A stretch of DNA of 64,000 nucleotides from Globicatella sulfidifaciens DSM 15739 (GCF_900167405.1 NZ_FUWO01000003.1:99317-163316); one strand, 5' to 3'; numbered from the stretch's first letter, positions 33,390 through 42,350 are shown. Program-made: numbers and translations. Notes: a model not told the origin generated them from the sequence alone.

Positions 33390-36300
33390 ATGTATTTAGC
33401 ACGTGTTGAGATGACTGGGTTTAAATCATTTGCTGATAAAACGGTCATTGAATTTGACAAAGGATTAACTGCTGTTGTGGGGCCTAACGGGAGTGGCAAA
33501 AGTAATCTTTCAGAAGCCATTCGTTGGGTTTTAGGAGAGCAATCTGCTAAGAGTTTGCGTGGTTCTAAAATGGAAGACGTTATTTTTAACGGGACCCAAG
33601 ACCGTAAGGCTGTTAACCTAGCTAAAGTTACCTTAGTGCTGAATAATGAGGATCGCTATCTAGATTATGATTTTAGTGAGATTAGTATTACTAGAAGTTA
33701 TAATCGTAATGGTGAAAGTAATTATTATATTAACAATGAGTCAGTACGACTAAAAGATATTGTCGACTTACTATTAGACTCTGGATTAGGAAAAAATAGT
33801 TTTGCGATGATTTCTCAAGGGAAAGTCGAAAGTATTTTTCTCAATAAGCCAGAAGAGCGACGGTCTATTTTTGAGGAGGCCGCCGGGGTGCAAAAATATC
33901 AGTTTCGTAAAGCTGAAGCAGAACGTAAATTGATTAAATCTGAGGACCATTTAAGTCGTGTTAAAGACATTATTCATGAATTAGAAGGTCAAATTAAGCC
34001 GCTTAAAAAACAACGTGAAACAGCTTTGAAATATCAAACGTATCAAGAGGAACTATCTAGTTTAGAAATTTCACTATATACTCATCAAATTGAACAAAAT
34101 CGTCTAAAATGGGATGAAGCTCAAGAGAAACTATCCAATGTCGACCAAGCCATTCAATTGGATGAGGAAGAATTAACCCGTTTATCTGAAACAATTAATG
34201 AACAACAACAAATGTTGGACGATTTATTAATCTCAATTGACCGTGAAAATGAAACTCATCAAGAACTCGTTCGAAAAGTTGAACAAGCCAAAGCAAAATA
34301 TCAGATGCTCCAACAGGAACTGCAATTCAATCAGGCCAATACGGATGAAAAAACTTTACAATTTGAAAATCAATTGGTTCAAAAAGAACGTATTCAAGAG
34401 GACTTAGCAAAACAAAATACGTCTAAAGTGACGCTTGAAACCGAAATTGTACAATTAACAGATAAAATTAGTCAGCTTGAAACAGAACGTAAACTGGCAG
34501 CTGGTTTATCGGATGATCAAGTTGAAACACTAAGAAGTGAAATGATTCAATTTTATCAATCTGAAGCAAGTGCAAAAAATGAAGTAAACCAATTAGAACA
34601 ACAAATTGAACAACAAACAATGCGTTTGAAACGTGCTAAAAATAAACACCAAATGTTAAAAGAAACATTAGCCTCTAGTGAAACTGAATTAAAAGAATTA
34701 GAAACGTCACTCGAATTAAAAGAGGCGACCCAAAAAATGCAAAATGAACATCATCAATCACTGCAACAAGAATGGCAAACCCTTCAACAAAAGCGTAATC
34801 AAATTCAAAAGGAATTATTTGCGATTGAACGTCAAGTCAATACGTTGAATGTACGTGTTAACTCACTAAAACAAATGCAAGAGCAGTATGATGGCTATTA
34901 TGGTGGGGTAAAATTCATCATGCAACATGCTAAAGATATTGGTGGTATCAATGGTACGGTGGCCGAGTTGATCCATGTTAAGCCTGAATTTCAATTAGCG
35001 ATTGATACAGCCTTAGGCGGTTCATTACAACACATTGTAGTTGAAGATGATCAATCTGCACGTAAGGCAATTGCTTATTTGAAAGAGCATCGTGCTGGGC
35101 GAGCAACCTTCTTACCAAGACCGAATATTAAAGGCCGTTCAGTTCAAGATTATCATTTGCAAACAGCACAAAAACATGCGGGCTATATTGGGATTGGTCA
35201 TCAATTGGTAGCATTTGATGAGATTAATCAAGCCATCATTGAAAATTTATTGGGCAATACTATTGTGATGGATACAATTGTCAATGCTCAAAGTTTATCT
35301 AAACAATTAAGACATCAAGTAAAAATCGTTACCCTAGAAGGCGATATTTTAATGCCAGGTGGCTCCATAACCGGTGGTCGTCAACGAAACCAACAAACTT
35401 CGATGCTAAGTCGCCAAACTGATTTAGAAAAGGCGCTAATAGAATTAGAGGCTGCTACTAACAGTCAAAAGTCAATGATTACGAAAATTGATCAAATAGA
35501 AGAATTGGAACAAAGCGTGCGTGAAAATGGTGAGGCGAGTCTTAATCAAGTCAATCAAATTAACCATGAAGTAAACCAACAAAAACAAGCTTTACAACAA
35601 TTTGTTCAACAAGTAAAAATTAATCAAAATGAACTGAAAGTAGCACAAATGGATATTGATGAAGCGGAGCAGTTTATCAATCAATCACAAGCTAAATTAA
35701 CCGAAGCGCAAGAAACCATTCGGTTAATGACGCAAAAGATTGCGGAAGGTACTCAGCAATTGGAACAAATGAATGTATCGCAAGCAGACCGTCAAAAGAA
35801 AATTGAACAATTAAATCATGAATTGTCACAACTCAATACCGAAAAAGCAGTTAAACAATCTGAGTTAAGACAAATTAAAACTCAAGTAGAGCAACTTACT
35901 GCACAACTCGTTCAGTTAAACGAATTTATTGAAAATTATCAAAATAATCAATTAAGTAGTGAGCAAGATTTAAATCAATTGAAAGAAACCATTATGGAAG
36001 TAGAATCGCAAATCGAAACTTTAAATAATGAGTTGGTTGAACATACGACGAAGCTTGATCAAAGCAAACAAAATCGTAGTGAATGGAACCAAAATTTACG
36101 CGATTTAGAAAATAAGAAGGTAAAAATTCAACAACAACAACAAGCGCAATTTAAATTACAAGCAAAATTACAAGCTCAAATTGAGAAATTTAAAGAATTG
36201 ATTGATAACCATCTAAATTATTTAAATGAAAATTATCAATTAAGTTATGAAGCGGCTAGTCAACAAGCCCAAACAGATTTAGCTATTTCAGAAGTGTCCA

Positions 36301-36947
36301 GTCGCGTTAAAGAATTAAGAAAAGCAATCGATAATTTAGGACCGATAAACTTAGCAGCCATTGAAGATTTTGAAAATTTAAATGAGCGTTACACTTATTT
36401 ATTAGAACAACAAGAGGATTTATTAACAGCGATGGGACAATTACAAGATACGATGGATGCGATGGATGCAGAAGTTATTAAACGATTTAGTGAATCCTTC
36501 CATCAAATTAATCACCAATTTAAGCGTACCTTTAAATCGTTATTTGGTGGAGGGGAAGCATCATTAGAATTGACGGATCCTGACAATTTATTAACCACTG
36601 GGGTTGATATTATTGCACAACCACCTGGTAAACGTAAACAAAATCTTGCTTTATTATCGGGGGGAGAGCGCGCTTTTACAGCCATTGCTTTGTTATTTGC
36701 AATTTTAGAGACCAAACCCGTACCGTTTTGTGTATTGGATGAGGTAGAAGCGGCCTTGGATGATGCGAATGTGTATCGATACGGAGAATATTTACAACAA
36801 TTTACTGAAAATACACAGTTTATTGTGATTACGCACCGTAAAGGTACGATGGAACATGCGGATGTACTATATGGTGTTACCATGGAACGTTCAGGTGTAT
36901 CGAAATTGGCTTCTGTACGTTTGAGTGAATCCAATATTGAGGAATAA
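33390..36947 (+). CDS. smc: chromosome condensation protein SMC
   Basis: ATPase of the SMC-ScpAB condensin, 1185 residues, the standard length. The N-terminal head has Walker A GPNGSGKSNL and QGKVESIF. Two long coiled coils (about 170-500 and 680-1000) flank the hinge near 510-670 (GTVAELIHVKPEFQLAID, IVTLEGDILMPGGSITGG). The C-terminal head has signature LLSGGERAFTAIALLFA and Walker B PFCVLDEVEAALDD. A GTG-like extension upstream is ignored because ATG 33390 follows GGAGGTGA. It is followed closely by a HAD gene and ftsY, an order shared with other Lactobacillales. rnc, the usual upstream neighbour, is absent here. Confidence 0.97.
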   Translation: MYLARVEMTGFKSFADKTVIEFDKGLTAVVGPNGSGKSNLSEAIRWVLGEQSAKSLRGSKMEDVIFNGTQDRKAVNLAKVTLVLNNEDRYLDYDFSEISITRSYNRNGESNYYINNESVRLKDIVDLLLDSGLGKNSFAMISQGKVESIFLNKPEERRSIFEEAAGVQKYQFRKAEAERKLIKSEDHLSRVKDIIHELEGQIKPLKKQRETALKYQTYQEELSSLEISLYTHQIEQNRLKWDEAQEKLSNVDQAIQLDEEELTRLSETINEQQQMLDDLLISIDRENETHQELVRKVEQAKAKYQMLQQELQFNQANTDEKTLQFENQLVQKERIQEDLAKQNTSKVTLETEIVQLTDKISQLETERKLAAGLSDDQVETLRSEMIQFYQSEASAKNEVNQLEQQIEQQTMRLKRAKNKHQMLKETLASSETELKELETSLELKEATQKMQNEHHQSLQQEWQTLQQKRNQIQKELFAIERQVNTLNVRVNSLKQMQEQYDGYYGGVKFIMQHAKDIGGINGTVAELIHVKPEFQLAIDTALGGSLQHIVVEDDQSARKAIAYLKEHRAGRATFLPRPNIKGRSVQDYHLQTAQKHAGYIGIGHQLVAFDEINQAIIENLLGNTIVMDTIVNAQSLSKQLRHQVKIVTLEGDILMPGGSITGGRQRNQQTSMLSRQTDLEKALIELEAATNSQKSMITKIDQIEELEQSVRENGEASLNQVNQINHEVNQQKQALQQFVQQVKINQNELKVAQMDIDEAEQFINQSQAKLTEAQETIRLMTQKIAEGTQQLEQMNVSQADRQKKIEQLNHELSQLNTEKAVKQSELRQIKTQVEQLTAQLVQLNEFIENYQNNQLSSEQDLNQLKETIMEVESQIETLNNELVEHTTKLDQSKQNRSEWNQNLRDLENKKVKIQQQQQAQFKLQAKLQAQIEKFKELIDNHLNYLNENYQLSYEAASQQAQTDLAISEVSSRVKELRKAIDNLGPINLAAIEDFENLNERYTYLLEQQEDLLTAMGQLQDTMDAMDAEVIKRFSESFHQINHQFKRTFKSLFGGGEASLELTDPDNLLTTGVDIIAQPPGKRKQNLALLSGGERAFTAIALLFAILETKPVPFCVLDEVEAALDDANVYRYGEYLQQFTENTQFIVITHRKGTMEHADVLYGVTMERSGVSKLASVRLSESNIEE

Positions 36948-36971
36948 TAACGAAAAGGAGTGCTTAACAAG

Positions 36972-37781
36972 ATGATGAAATTAATCGCCATTGACTTAGA
37001 TGGAACATTATTAAATAGTGACGGCAATATTTCAAAAAGAAATATCCAAGCGTTGCATGATGCGCATCAACAAGGTGTAAAAATTGTTTTATGTACTGGA
37101 CGTCCTTATTTATTGATGAAAGATTTTGTTGAGGAAATTGGTTTAAATTCAACGGAAGATTTTATTATTACCTTTAATGGTGGTCTCGTTCAAAAAGCGG
37201 CTAATGGCGAAGTGATTAAACAGCACACTTTGTCGCAAACCGATATGCAAAAATGGTATAATGTAACTAAAGATTTGGCATTACCATTTAATATTATTGA
37301 TGCTGAACATGTCTATGAGCCACCGTTTTATCCAGAAAACCATCCGTCGATTTATTTTAATAATCGTAAAAAGACCATTGCAAAGACTCAGGACTTCGCA
37401 ACTTTTTCAAAAGATCATCAATTTAATAAGTTTGTAGTATGTTGTGAACCTAAGTATTTAGATGAGCAAATTTTAAAACTACCTTCAGAGTTAGTCAGTC
37501 AATATTCTGTTTTTAAGTCACAAACTAATTTACTTGAAATTGTAGCCCCTGGTGTAACTAAAGGAAATACGTTAAAAGAATTAGCCGACTACTTAAAGAT
37601 TGAACCAAGTGAAGTGATGGCAATCGGTGACCAAGAAAATGATTTATCGATGATTGAATTTGCTGGAGTTGGGGTGGCGATGGGCAATGCTGTACCCCAA
37701 GTGACAGCTAAAGCTGATCATATTACCGCAGACAATAATCATGATGGTGTCGCGGAAGCAATCTATCAATTCATCAAATAA
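36972..37781 (+). CDS. Cof-type HAD-family phosphatase
   Basis: HAD superfamily hydrolase, class IIB, about 269 residues. Motif I is IAIDLDGTLLNSDG with nucleophile and acid Asp, motif II LCTGRP, and motif III/IV AIGDQENDLSMIEFAGVGVAMGNA. Such enzymes dephosphorylate sugar phosphates, nucleotides or PLP; the actual substrate is unknown. ATG 36972 or 36975 can serve; AAAGGAG lies at 36954-36960. It sits between smc and ftsY, as in streptococci, probably in one operon. Confidence 0.92.
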   Translation: MMKLIAIDLDGTLLNSDGNISKRNIQALHDAHQQGVKIVLCTGRPYLLMKDFVEEIGLNSTEDFIITFNGGLVQKAANGEVIKQHTLSQTDMQKWYNVTKDLALPFNIIDAEHVYEPPFYPENHPSIYFNNRKKTIAKTQDFATFSKDHQFNKFVVCCEPKYLDEQILKLPSELVSQYSVFKSQTNLLEIVAPGVTKGNTLKELADYLKIEPSEVMAIGDQENDLSMIEFAGVGVAMGNAVPQVTAKADHITADNNHDGVAEAIYQFIK

Positions 37782-37795
37782 AAGGAGGAATTCTA

Positions 37796-38815
37796 ATGGG
37801 ATTATTTGACCGTATTCGTCGTGCCTTTACCGGTGAAGATACCGTTATAAAAGAAATAGAACAACCCGTTGAAGATCAAATCGTTTTTGATACGTATGAC
37901 AAGGGGATGGAGAAAACACGCAAAAACTTCTCAGATCGTATCAATGATTTATTTAGTAGCTTTAGAGAAATTGATGAAGAATTTTATGAAGACCTTGAAG
38001 AGGCTTTTATCAGTGCGGATGTTGGTTTTCAAATGACCATGGCGTTAACGGACGCAATTCGTGACGAATTAGAGGCCCGTAATGTCTATAAGGCCAATGA
38101 TGTTAAACAAGTCATGTTAGAGAAAATGGTGCAAATCTATGAAAAAGATGACCAAGAGCGTAATGATATTCGTCTTAATCCAGATGGGCCAACGGTTATT
38201 TTATTCGTTGGTGTCAATGGTGTGGGTAAAACGACTTCTGTCGGAAAAATTGGTTATCAGTTAAAACAAGAAGGGCATAAAGTACTGTTAGCTGCCGCTG
38301 ATACTTTCCGTGCGGGTGCGATTGAACAATTGAATGTCTGGGGCGAGCGTTTAGGAATTCCTGTTGTTACAGGAAAAGCTCAAAGTGATCCAGCTTCAGT
38401 AGTTTTTGATGCGGTGAAAAAAGCTAATGAAGAACATTATGATTATTTATTAGTGGATACTGCTGGACGTTTACAGACTAAAGCGAATTTGATGCAAGAA
38501 TTAGCCAAAATTAAACGCATCATTGAACGCGAAAACCCTAATGGTGTTCAGGAAGTTTTACTGGCTCTAGATGCAACGACTGGTCAAAATGCGTTAATTC
38601 AAGCAAAACAATTTAATGAAACGACTGAAATTACAGGATTAGTATTAACCAAATTAGACGGTACCGCTAAAGGTGGCGTGGTCCTTTCAATTCGTTATGA
38701 ATTAGATATACCGGTTAAATACATCGGTTTAGGTGAAAAAGCAACGGATTTACAAAAATTTGATGCGGAACAATATATGTACTCATTAATTAAAGATGTT
38801 TTAGAACAACAGTAA
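37796..38815 (+). CDS. ftsY: signal recognition particle receptor FtsY
   Basis: SRP receptor GTPase for co-translational membrane protein targeting, 339 residues. A short acidic N-terminus (about 40 residues) precedes the NG domain. GTPase motifs are GVNGVGKTT (G1), DTFRAGAIEQL, DTAGR (G3), TKLDGTAKGG (G4) and GLGEKATDLQKFD (G5). ATG 37796 follows AAAGGAGG. It is the last gene of the smc unit. Confidence 0.97.
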   Translation: MGLFDRIRRAFTGEDTVIKEIEQPVEDQIVFDTYDKGMEKTRKNFSDRINDLFSSFREIDEEFYEDLEEAFISADVGFQMTMALTDAIRDELEARNVYKANDVKQVMLEKMVQIYEKDDQERNDIRLNPDGPTVILFVGVNGVGKTTSVGKIGYQLKQEGHKVLLAAADTFRAGAIEQLNVWGERLGIPVVTGKAQSDPASVVFDAVKKANEEHYDYLLVDTAGRLQTKANLMQELAKIKRIIERENPNGVQEVLLALDATTGQNALIQAKQFNETTEITGLVLTKLDGTAKGGVVLSIRYELDIPVKYIGLGEKATDLQKFDAEQYMYSLIKDVLEQQ

Positions 38816-39096
38816 TAAGTGAGGTTAAATTTTATTTATGCTGTGTCAAAATCAATTACTGATATGAAGCGTTTCTATGGATAATGTTAAATAAATCCTG
38901 GGGAATAATAGAAGAGTAGACAAGAACTAGCTAATCAATCGCGCTCACTTTGTTTGCTTACCCTGACACCGTTGAATGATTAAAAACTAGTTTAAAGACA
39001 CTGTTTAAAACCATTTAATTGCTGCGTTATAAATTAATCAGATGGATTAAAGTGATATTTTCGAAGTGTTTGTCCTGTCATTTACAAATAACGACA
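38816..39096. other. gap without recognisable gene
   Basis: No supported coding sequence. The only structure noted is the start of the inverted repeat-family copy just beyond. No terminator with a good T tract was found directly after ftsY. Confidence 0.45.
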
Positions 39097-39275
39097 GGGA
39101 GTGGGCAAGAAGTAGAAAATTAAATAATTTTCGCTTCGTCTGCCCACCCCCGCACAGTTGAGTAGGTCTCAAACAAGTCGTTTAGACGCCATTTGAGACC
39201 ACTCAACCACTGCGCTTTGAATTAAATAGATATGGCTGAGCAGAATTTAAAAAGTTTTTGCCCAGCTTCTTAATT
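39097..39275 (-). repeat. complete module B + A copy in reverse orientation
   Basis: Read on the minus strand: the conserved left end AAGCTGGGCAAAAACTT (about 39275), then module A (39187-39214), then module B (39097-39153, GGGAGTGGGC at the plus-strand left end and GCCCACCCCCGC at the right). This is a full-length single unit of about 180 bases and a useful type copy. Confidence 0.85.
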
Positions 39276-39326
39276 ATTTTAAATGTACATCACAAGCATA
39301 AAATTAGATGAGTAATAATAATACCA

Positions 39327-39372
39327 ATGAGGTTGAGTAGGGAAATAGTACTGCTCAACCTCATTTATTTTA
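39327..39372 (+). terminator. hairpin terminator
   Basis: ATGAGGTTGAG (39327-39337) pairs with CTCAACCTCAT (39354-39364), followed by TTATTTT. It may end transcripts entering from the ftsY side. Confidence 0.65.
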
Positions 39373-39401
39373 AAAGTTTAATCATTTATTATAGAATAGG
39401 A

Positions 39402-39430
39402 TTGACAGTTAAAAGAGTATTTGTTACGAT
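39402..39430 (+). promoter_or_regulatory. sigma-A promoter of the zinc-binding protein gene
   Basis: TTGACA at 39402-39407 and TACGAT at 39425-39430, 17-base spacer. The -35 box lies in TTGACAGTTAA, which resembles an AdcR-type TTAACnnGTTAA site but is one base short. Confidence 0.7.
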
Positions 39431-39455
39431 TCTATTCGTTAAACTAGGAGCTATC

Positions 39456-39504
39456 GTGTTATCCGGTCATTCTTTTTAAGACCGATTATTCAGTAATGTA
39501 ACAC
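39456..39504 (+). promoter_or_regulatory. structured 5' leader of the zinc-binding protein gene
   Basis: The predicted 5' leader is about 155 bases. It contains a nested stem: GTGTTA (39456-39461) with TAACAC (39499-39504) outside, CGGTC (39464-39468) with GACCG (39480-39484) inside. A perfect ACTATATAGT palindrome lies at 39568-39577, near the ribosome binding site. There is no T tract, so it is not a terminator. Function is unknown. Confidence 0.4.
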
Positions 39505-39592
39505 CATAAACAAGCAATAAGATTAATAGCCGGTTTTTAATGATTTTCACGTTAGTAAAAATCTTTAACTATATAGTACAAGGAGGATTTAC

Positions 39593-40516
39593 ATGAAAAG
39601 AATGAACGTATTTTTAGGCAGCATTTTATTGTTATTAAGTACAATGCTACCAACAACAATGGTTCAAGCAACAGAAAATAAATTAAATATTGTCACCAGT
39701 TTTTATCCTATTTACGCCATTACATCTGAGGTAGTTGGTGATTTGCATGAAGTACGTATGATTAATTCAGGGACAGGCATTCATGGGTTTGAACCATCCG
39801 CATCTGATGTGGCGGCAATATATGATGCGGATATTTTTATTTACCATTCTAAATCACTGGAATCTTGGACCAAAAATTTAGAAGTAAATAAAGGCAATCA
39901 CCCTGTGCAAATGATACAAGCATCAGAAGGCTTAGATTTTAAGACAGTAGAAGGTTTAATCGATGACGGTCATGATCATGGCGAAGAATCCGATTTACAC
40001 GGCAATACTTATGATTTACATTCCTGGCTCGATCCAATTGAAGTGGGAAATGAAGCCAAATTAATCGCCCAATCATTAGCCAAAATTGATCCTGAAAATG
40101 CTGACATTTATACGCAAAATGCAGAAAAAATCGCCAAAGACGGTGAGGCATTAGTTGAACAATATCAAGCAAAGTTTAATGAGCTTGATAATAAAACCTT
40201 TTTAACCCAACATACAGCTTTTTATTATTTAGCTGAACGCTTTGGATTAAAACAACTTGGGGTAACTGGTATTTCGGCAGAAAAAGAACCAAGCGCCAAG
40301 CAATTAAATGAAGTGATGACGTTTGTTAAAGATTATAATATTAAGATAATTTTTGTTGAACCTAATGTGAGCGATAAAATAGCTCAAATCATCTCTACTA
40401 ATACCGGGGTAGCAATCGCGGTATTAAATCCATTAGAAAGTGATCCCAAAAATGATTTGTCCTTCTTGGAAAATTATGAGCAGCAATTAAAAACTTTAGT
40501 GGAAAACTTACAATAG
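39593..40516 (+). CDS. zinc ABC transporter substrate-binding protein (ZnuA/AdcA-like)
   Basis: Cluster A-I metal-binding SBP, 307 residues. Ligand histidines are visible in GTGIHGFEPS, DLHSWLDP and TQHTAFYYL, with a short His-rich loop DGHDHGEESDLHG that is typical of zinc rather than manganese binders. The signal peptide (MKRMNVFLG..., VQA before TEN) has no lipobox cysteine and the chain has no cysteine. No permease or ATPase adjoins it, as with streptococcal AdcAII. A wrecked histidine-triad gene and a ZinT gene follow. The C-terminal ZinT domain found in AdcA is not part of this protein. Confidence 0.93.
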   Translation: MKRMNVFLGSILLLLSTMLPTTMVQATENKLNIVTSFYPIYAITSEVVGDLHEVRMINSGTGIHGFEPSASDVAAIYDADIFIYHSKSLESWTKNLEVNKGNHPVQMIQASEGLDFKTVEGLIDDGHDHGEESDLHGNTYDLHSWLDPIEVGNEAKLIAQSLAKIDPENADIYTQNAEKIAKDGEALVEQYQAKFNELDNKTFLTQHTAFYYLAERFGLKQLGVTGISAEKEPSAKQLNEVMTFVKDYNIKIIFVEPNVSDKIAQIISTNTGVAIAVLNPLESDPKNDLSFLENYEQQLKTLVENLQ

Positions 40517-40524
40517 GAATCAGT

Positions 40525-41398
40525 ATAAAAAAGTATTATATCACTTTACTTGCATTTTTCTTATTATCGATTGGTTCGCAACTGTTCCATGCTAAGATTA
40601 ATTATATTGAATCGAATGACAATGAGACCACTGTCAAACAGCTGCAAGAAAATAGTGACATTGATGAAGTAGCTTCCATTAATCAAGTAGAAGGGATTGC
40701 TTCAGAACAAATAATTATTCAAATAAGTGAAGAAGGATTTGTTTCCTCACATGGTAATCATTATCACTATTATAATGTAGCGGTTCCTTATGATGCTGTC
40801 TTTGGCGAAAAAACATTAGTACCGGCGGAATATCAATTGAATGACGCTGATATCGTGTATGAAATAGAGCATGGATTTGTTGTCAAAGTTGATGATAAAT
40901 TTAAACTTTATTTTAAAATATCGAAACCGTCACGTCGATTCGTTCAGATGATGAAGTGATGTTACAAGCTAAAGGGATCAAACTAATCGATGCAAAAATA
41001 TTCAACTGTTAAAAGAATTATATCAATTACCTGTATCGAAAATAGTTTACTCAACTGAAAAAGTGAAACGGATGTATTAAAAGAAGAATCAACTAAAGAG
41101 GGTCTGGTCGTTTATTTATTTTAATCAAGGGTATGTTATTTTAATTAATCAGACATTTTATGTTTTTAATCAATCTGTTGTTTCTTCAGCCATCTTTTCA
41201 AATAAGTTATTAGTTGAAAAGGACTATCAATTGGATAAAGACAATATTATTAAGGAAATTGAAGAGGGTAAAATCGTTGATAATAATGGTCAGTTGATGA
41301 TTTATTGGCACGAGCGAAGTAATCTAATAATATTAAATAAATATCAGTTAAAAGAAATAATTACGATTTGTCTTGACAAACCGTTTTTATTTTCATAA
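40525..41398 (+). pseudogene. Pht-type histidine-triad protein gene, decayed
   Basis: From 40525 an open frame without a start codon (ATA where ATG is expected: ATA AAA AAG) encodes a signal-like IKKYYITLLAFFLLSIG. It then encodes a streptococcal histidine-triad domain: GFVSSHGNHYHYYNVAVPYDAV (HxxHxH), then YQLNDADIVYEIEHGFVVKVDDKF. It stops at 40959. After frameshifts, a second Pht-like domain without its histidines is readable from about 41118 to 41398 (YQLDKDNIIKEIEEGKIVDNNGQ). The missing start, stops and shifts mark a pseudogene. Intact homologues scavenge zinc for AdcAII-type SBPs, matching the neighbour upstream. Confidence 0.85.
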
Positions 41399-41401
41399 AA
41401 T
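41373..41401 (+). promoter_or_regulatory. sigma-A promoter of zinT
   Basis: TTGACA at 41373-41378, TAAAAT at 41396-41401, 17-base spacer. It lies in the tail of the histidine-triad pseudogene. Confidence 0.7.
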
Positions 41402-41409
41402 CTAAAAAG

Positions 41410-41426
41410 TAATAATTACATTATTA
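41410..41426 (+). promoter_or_regulatory. candidate operator of zinT
   Basis: TAATAAT-TAC-ATTATTA, a perfect 7-base inverted repeat at about +3 to +19 of the predicted transcript. AATAATTAC occurs both here (41411-41419) and at 41356-41364, flanking the promoter. A metal-responsive repressor is a natural candidate, but the sequence is not a canonical AdcR or Zur box. Confidence 0.45.
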
Positions 41427-41440
41427 GAGGAGGATTTATT

Positions 41441-42310
41441 TTGAAGAAAAAGTTAATGAGTAGCATGTTAATCTTATCATTGTTAGCAGGTGTTGAGTTA
41501 ATGCATTATCCAGCATTGACGATTATGGCAGAAGAAAGTAGTTCACAAATGTCCGAGGAAGAAGAACATCACGACCATGACCACGACTATGAATTCGAAT
41601 TTGATGCTTCAGCTGTTGTAGCGAAGGAAGGTGACGCTTATATTTTAATTCATAGCGATCACTATCATAAAATAAATGCGAGTGAATTAAGCGAAACACA
41701 AATTAAAGCCGCTGATGAACATTTAGCAGATCATCCTGAATTAGCAGAAGAATATGAGCAAAAGCAAAATATTTATAACGGATATTTTGAAGATGATCAA
41801 GTAGAAGATCGTACTTTAGAAGATTGGACAGGTGAATGGCAGTCTGTATTACCGTATTTAGAAGATGGTACTTTAAAACCAGTAATGGAGATGAAAGCTC
41901 GTAAAGAAGGCGCAACTATGTCGGCTGAAGAGTATACAGAGTATTACCAAAAAGGGTATGTAACGGACGTCGATGAAATTGTTATCAAAGATAATCAAAT
42001 GAGTTTTACTTCTGGAAATACAACCGTAACAGGAACTTATAAATATGATGGGTATCAAATACTTACTTATGAAAAAGGGAATCGTGGCATTCGTTATTTT
42101 TTTACCAAAGAATCTGGTGACGAATCAGCACCACAATCCATCCAATTTTCTGACCATAATATTAGTCCAACGCCAGACTTAACTCATTACCATATTTATA
42201 TGGCTGATATGAGTCATGAAGAATTGCTAGAAGAGATGGATAATTGGTCAACATTTTATCCTGCAGGTTGGAATGCCGGACAAATTTTAGCTGATCAATT
42301 GAATCATTAA
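41441..42310 (+). CDS. zinT: ZinT-family zinc-binding protein
   Basis: Secreted metal-binding protein, 289 residues. It has a signal peptide (MKKKLMSSM..., IMA before EESS, no cysteine) and an acidic/His-rich segment EEEEHHDHDHDYEFEF. A HYHKI element follows, and then the ZinT/YodA lipocalin-like domain from about residue 115 (GYFEDDQVEDRTLEDWTGEW, NRGIRYFFTK, IQFSDHNISP, THYHIYM, WSTFYP). In streptococcal AdcA this domain is fused to the SBP; here it is separate. The start is TTG 41441 after GAGGAGG. It probably buffers or delivers zinc to the binding protein encoded at 39593. Confidence 0.92.
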   Translation: MKKKLMSSMLILSLLAGVELMHYPALTIMAEESSSQMSEEEEHHDHDHDYEFEFDASAVVAKEGDAYILIHSDHYHKINASELSETQIKAADEHLADHPELAEEYEQKQNIYNGYFEDDQVEDRTLEDWTGEWQSVLPYLEDGTLKPVMEMKARKEGATMSAEEYTEYYQKGYVTDVDEIVIKDNQMSFTSGNTTVTGTYKYDGYQILTYEKGNRGIRYFFTKESGDESAPQSIQFSDHNISPTPDLTHYHIYMADMSHEELLEEMDNWSTFYPAGWNAGQILADQLNH

Positions 42311-42350
42311 GATGATATCACCGTTGATGATTACGTCGTATTAAATAAAT

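Noticed and set aside
36512..37027. 171-codon minus-strand ORF over the smc 3' end
   Set aside because: Shadow of the conserved SMC head domain; serine-rich composition typical of antisense frames.
39402..39412. TTGACAGTTAA as an AdcR site at the zinc SBP promoter
   Set aside because: One base short of the TTAACnnGTTAA spacing, and TTGACA is better explained as the -35 box; not strong enough for a separate operator call.
41356..41369. AATTACGATTT segment resembling half of a Zur box
   Set aside because: Only one half-site matches and it lies within the decayed histidine-triad reading frame; kept only as part of the weaker direct-repeat observation.
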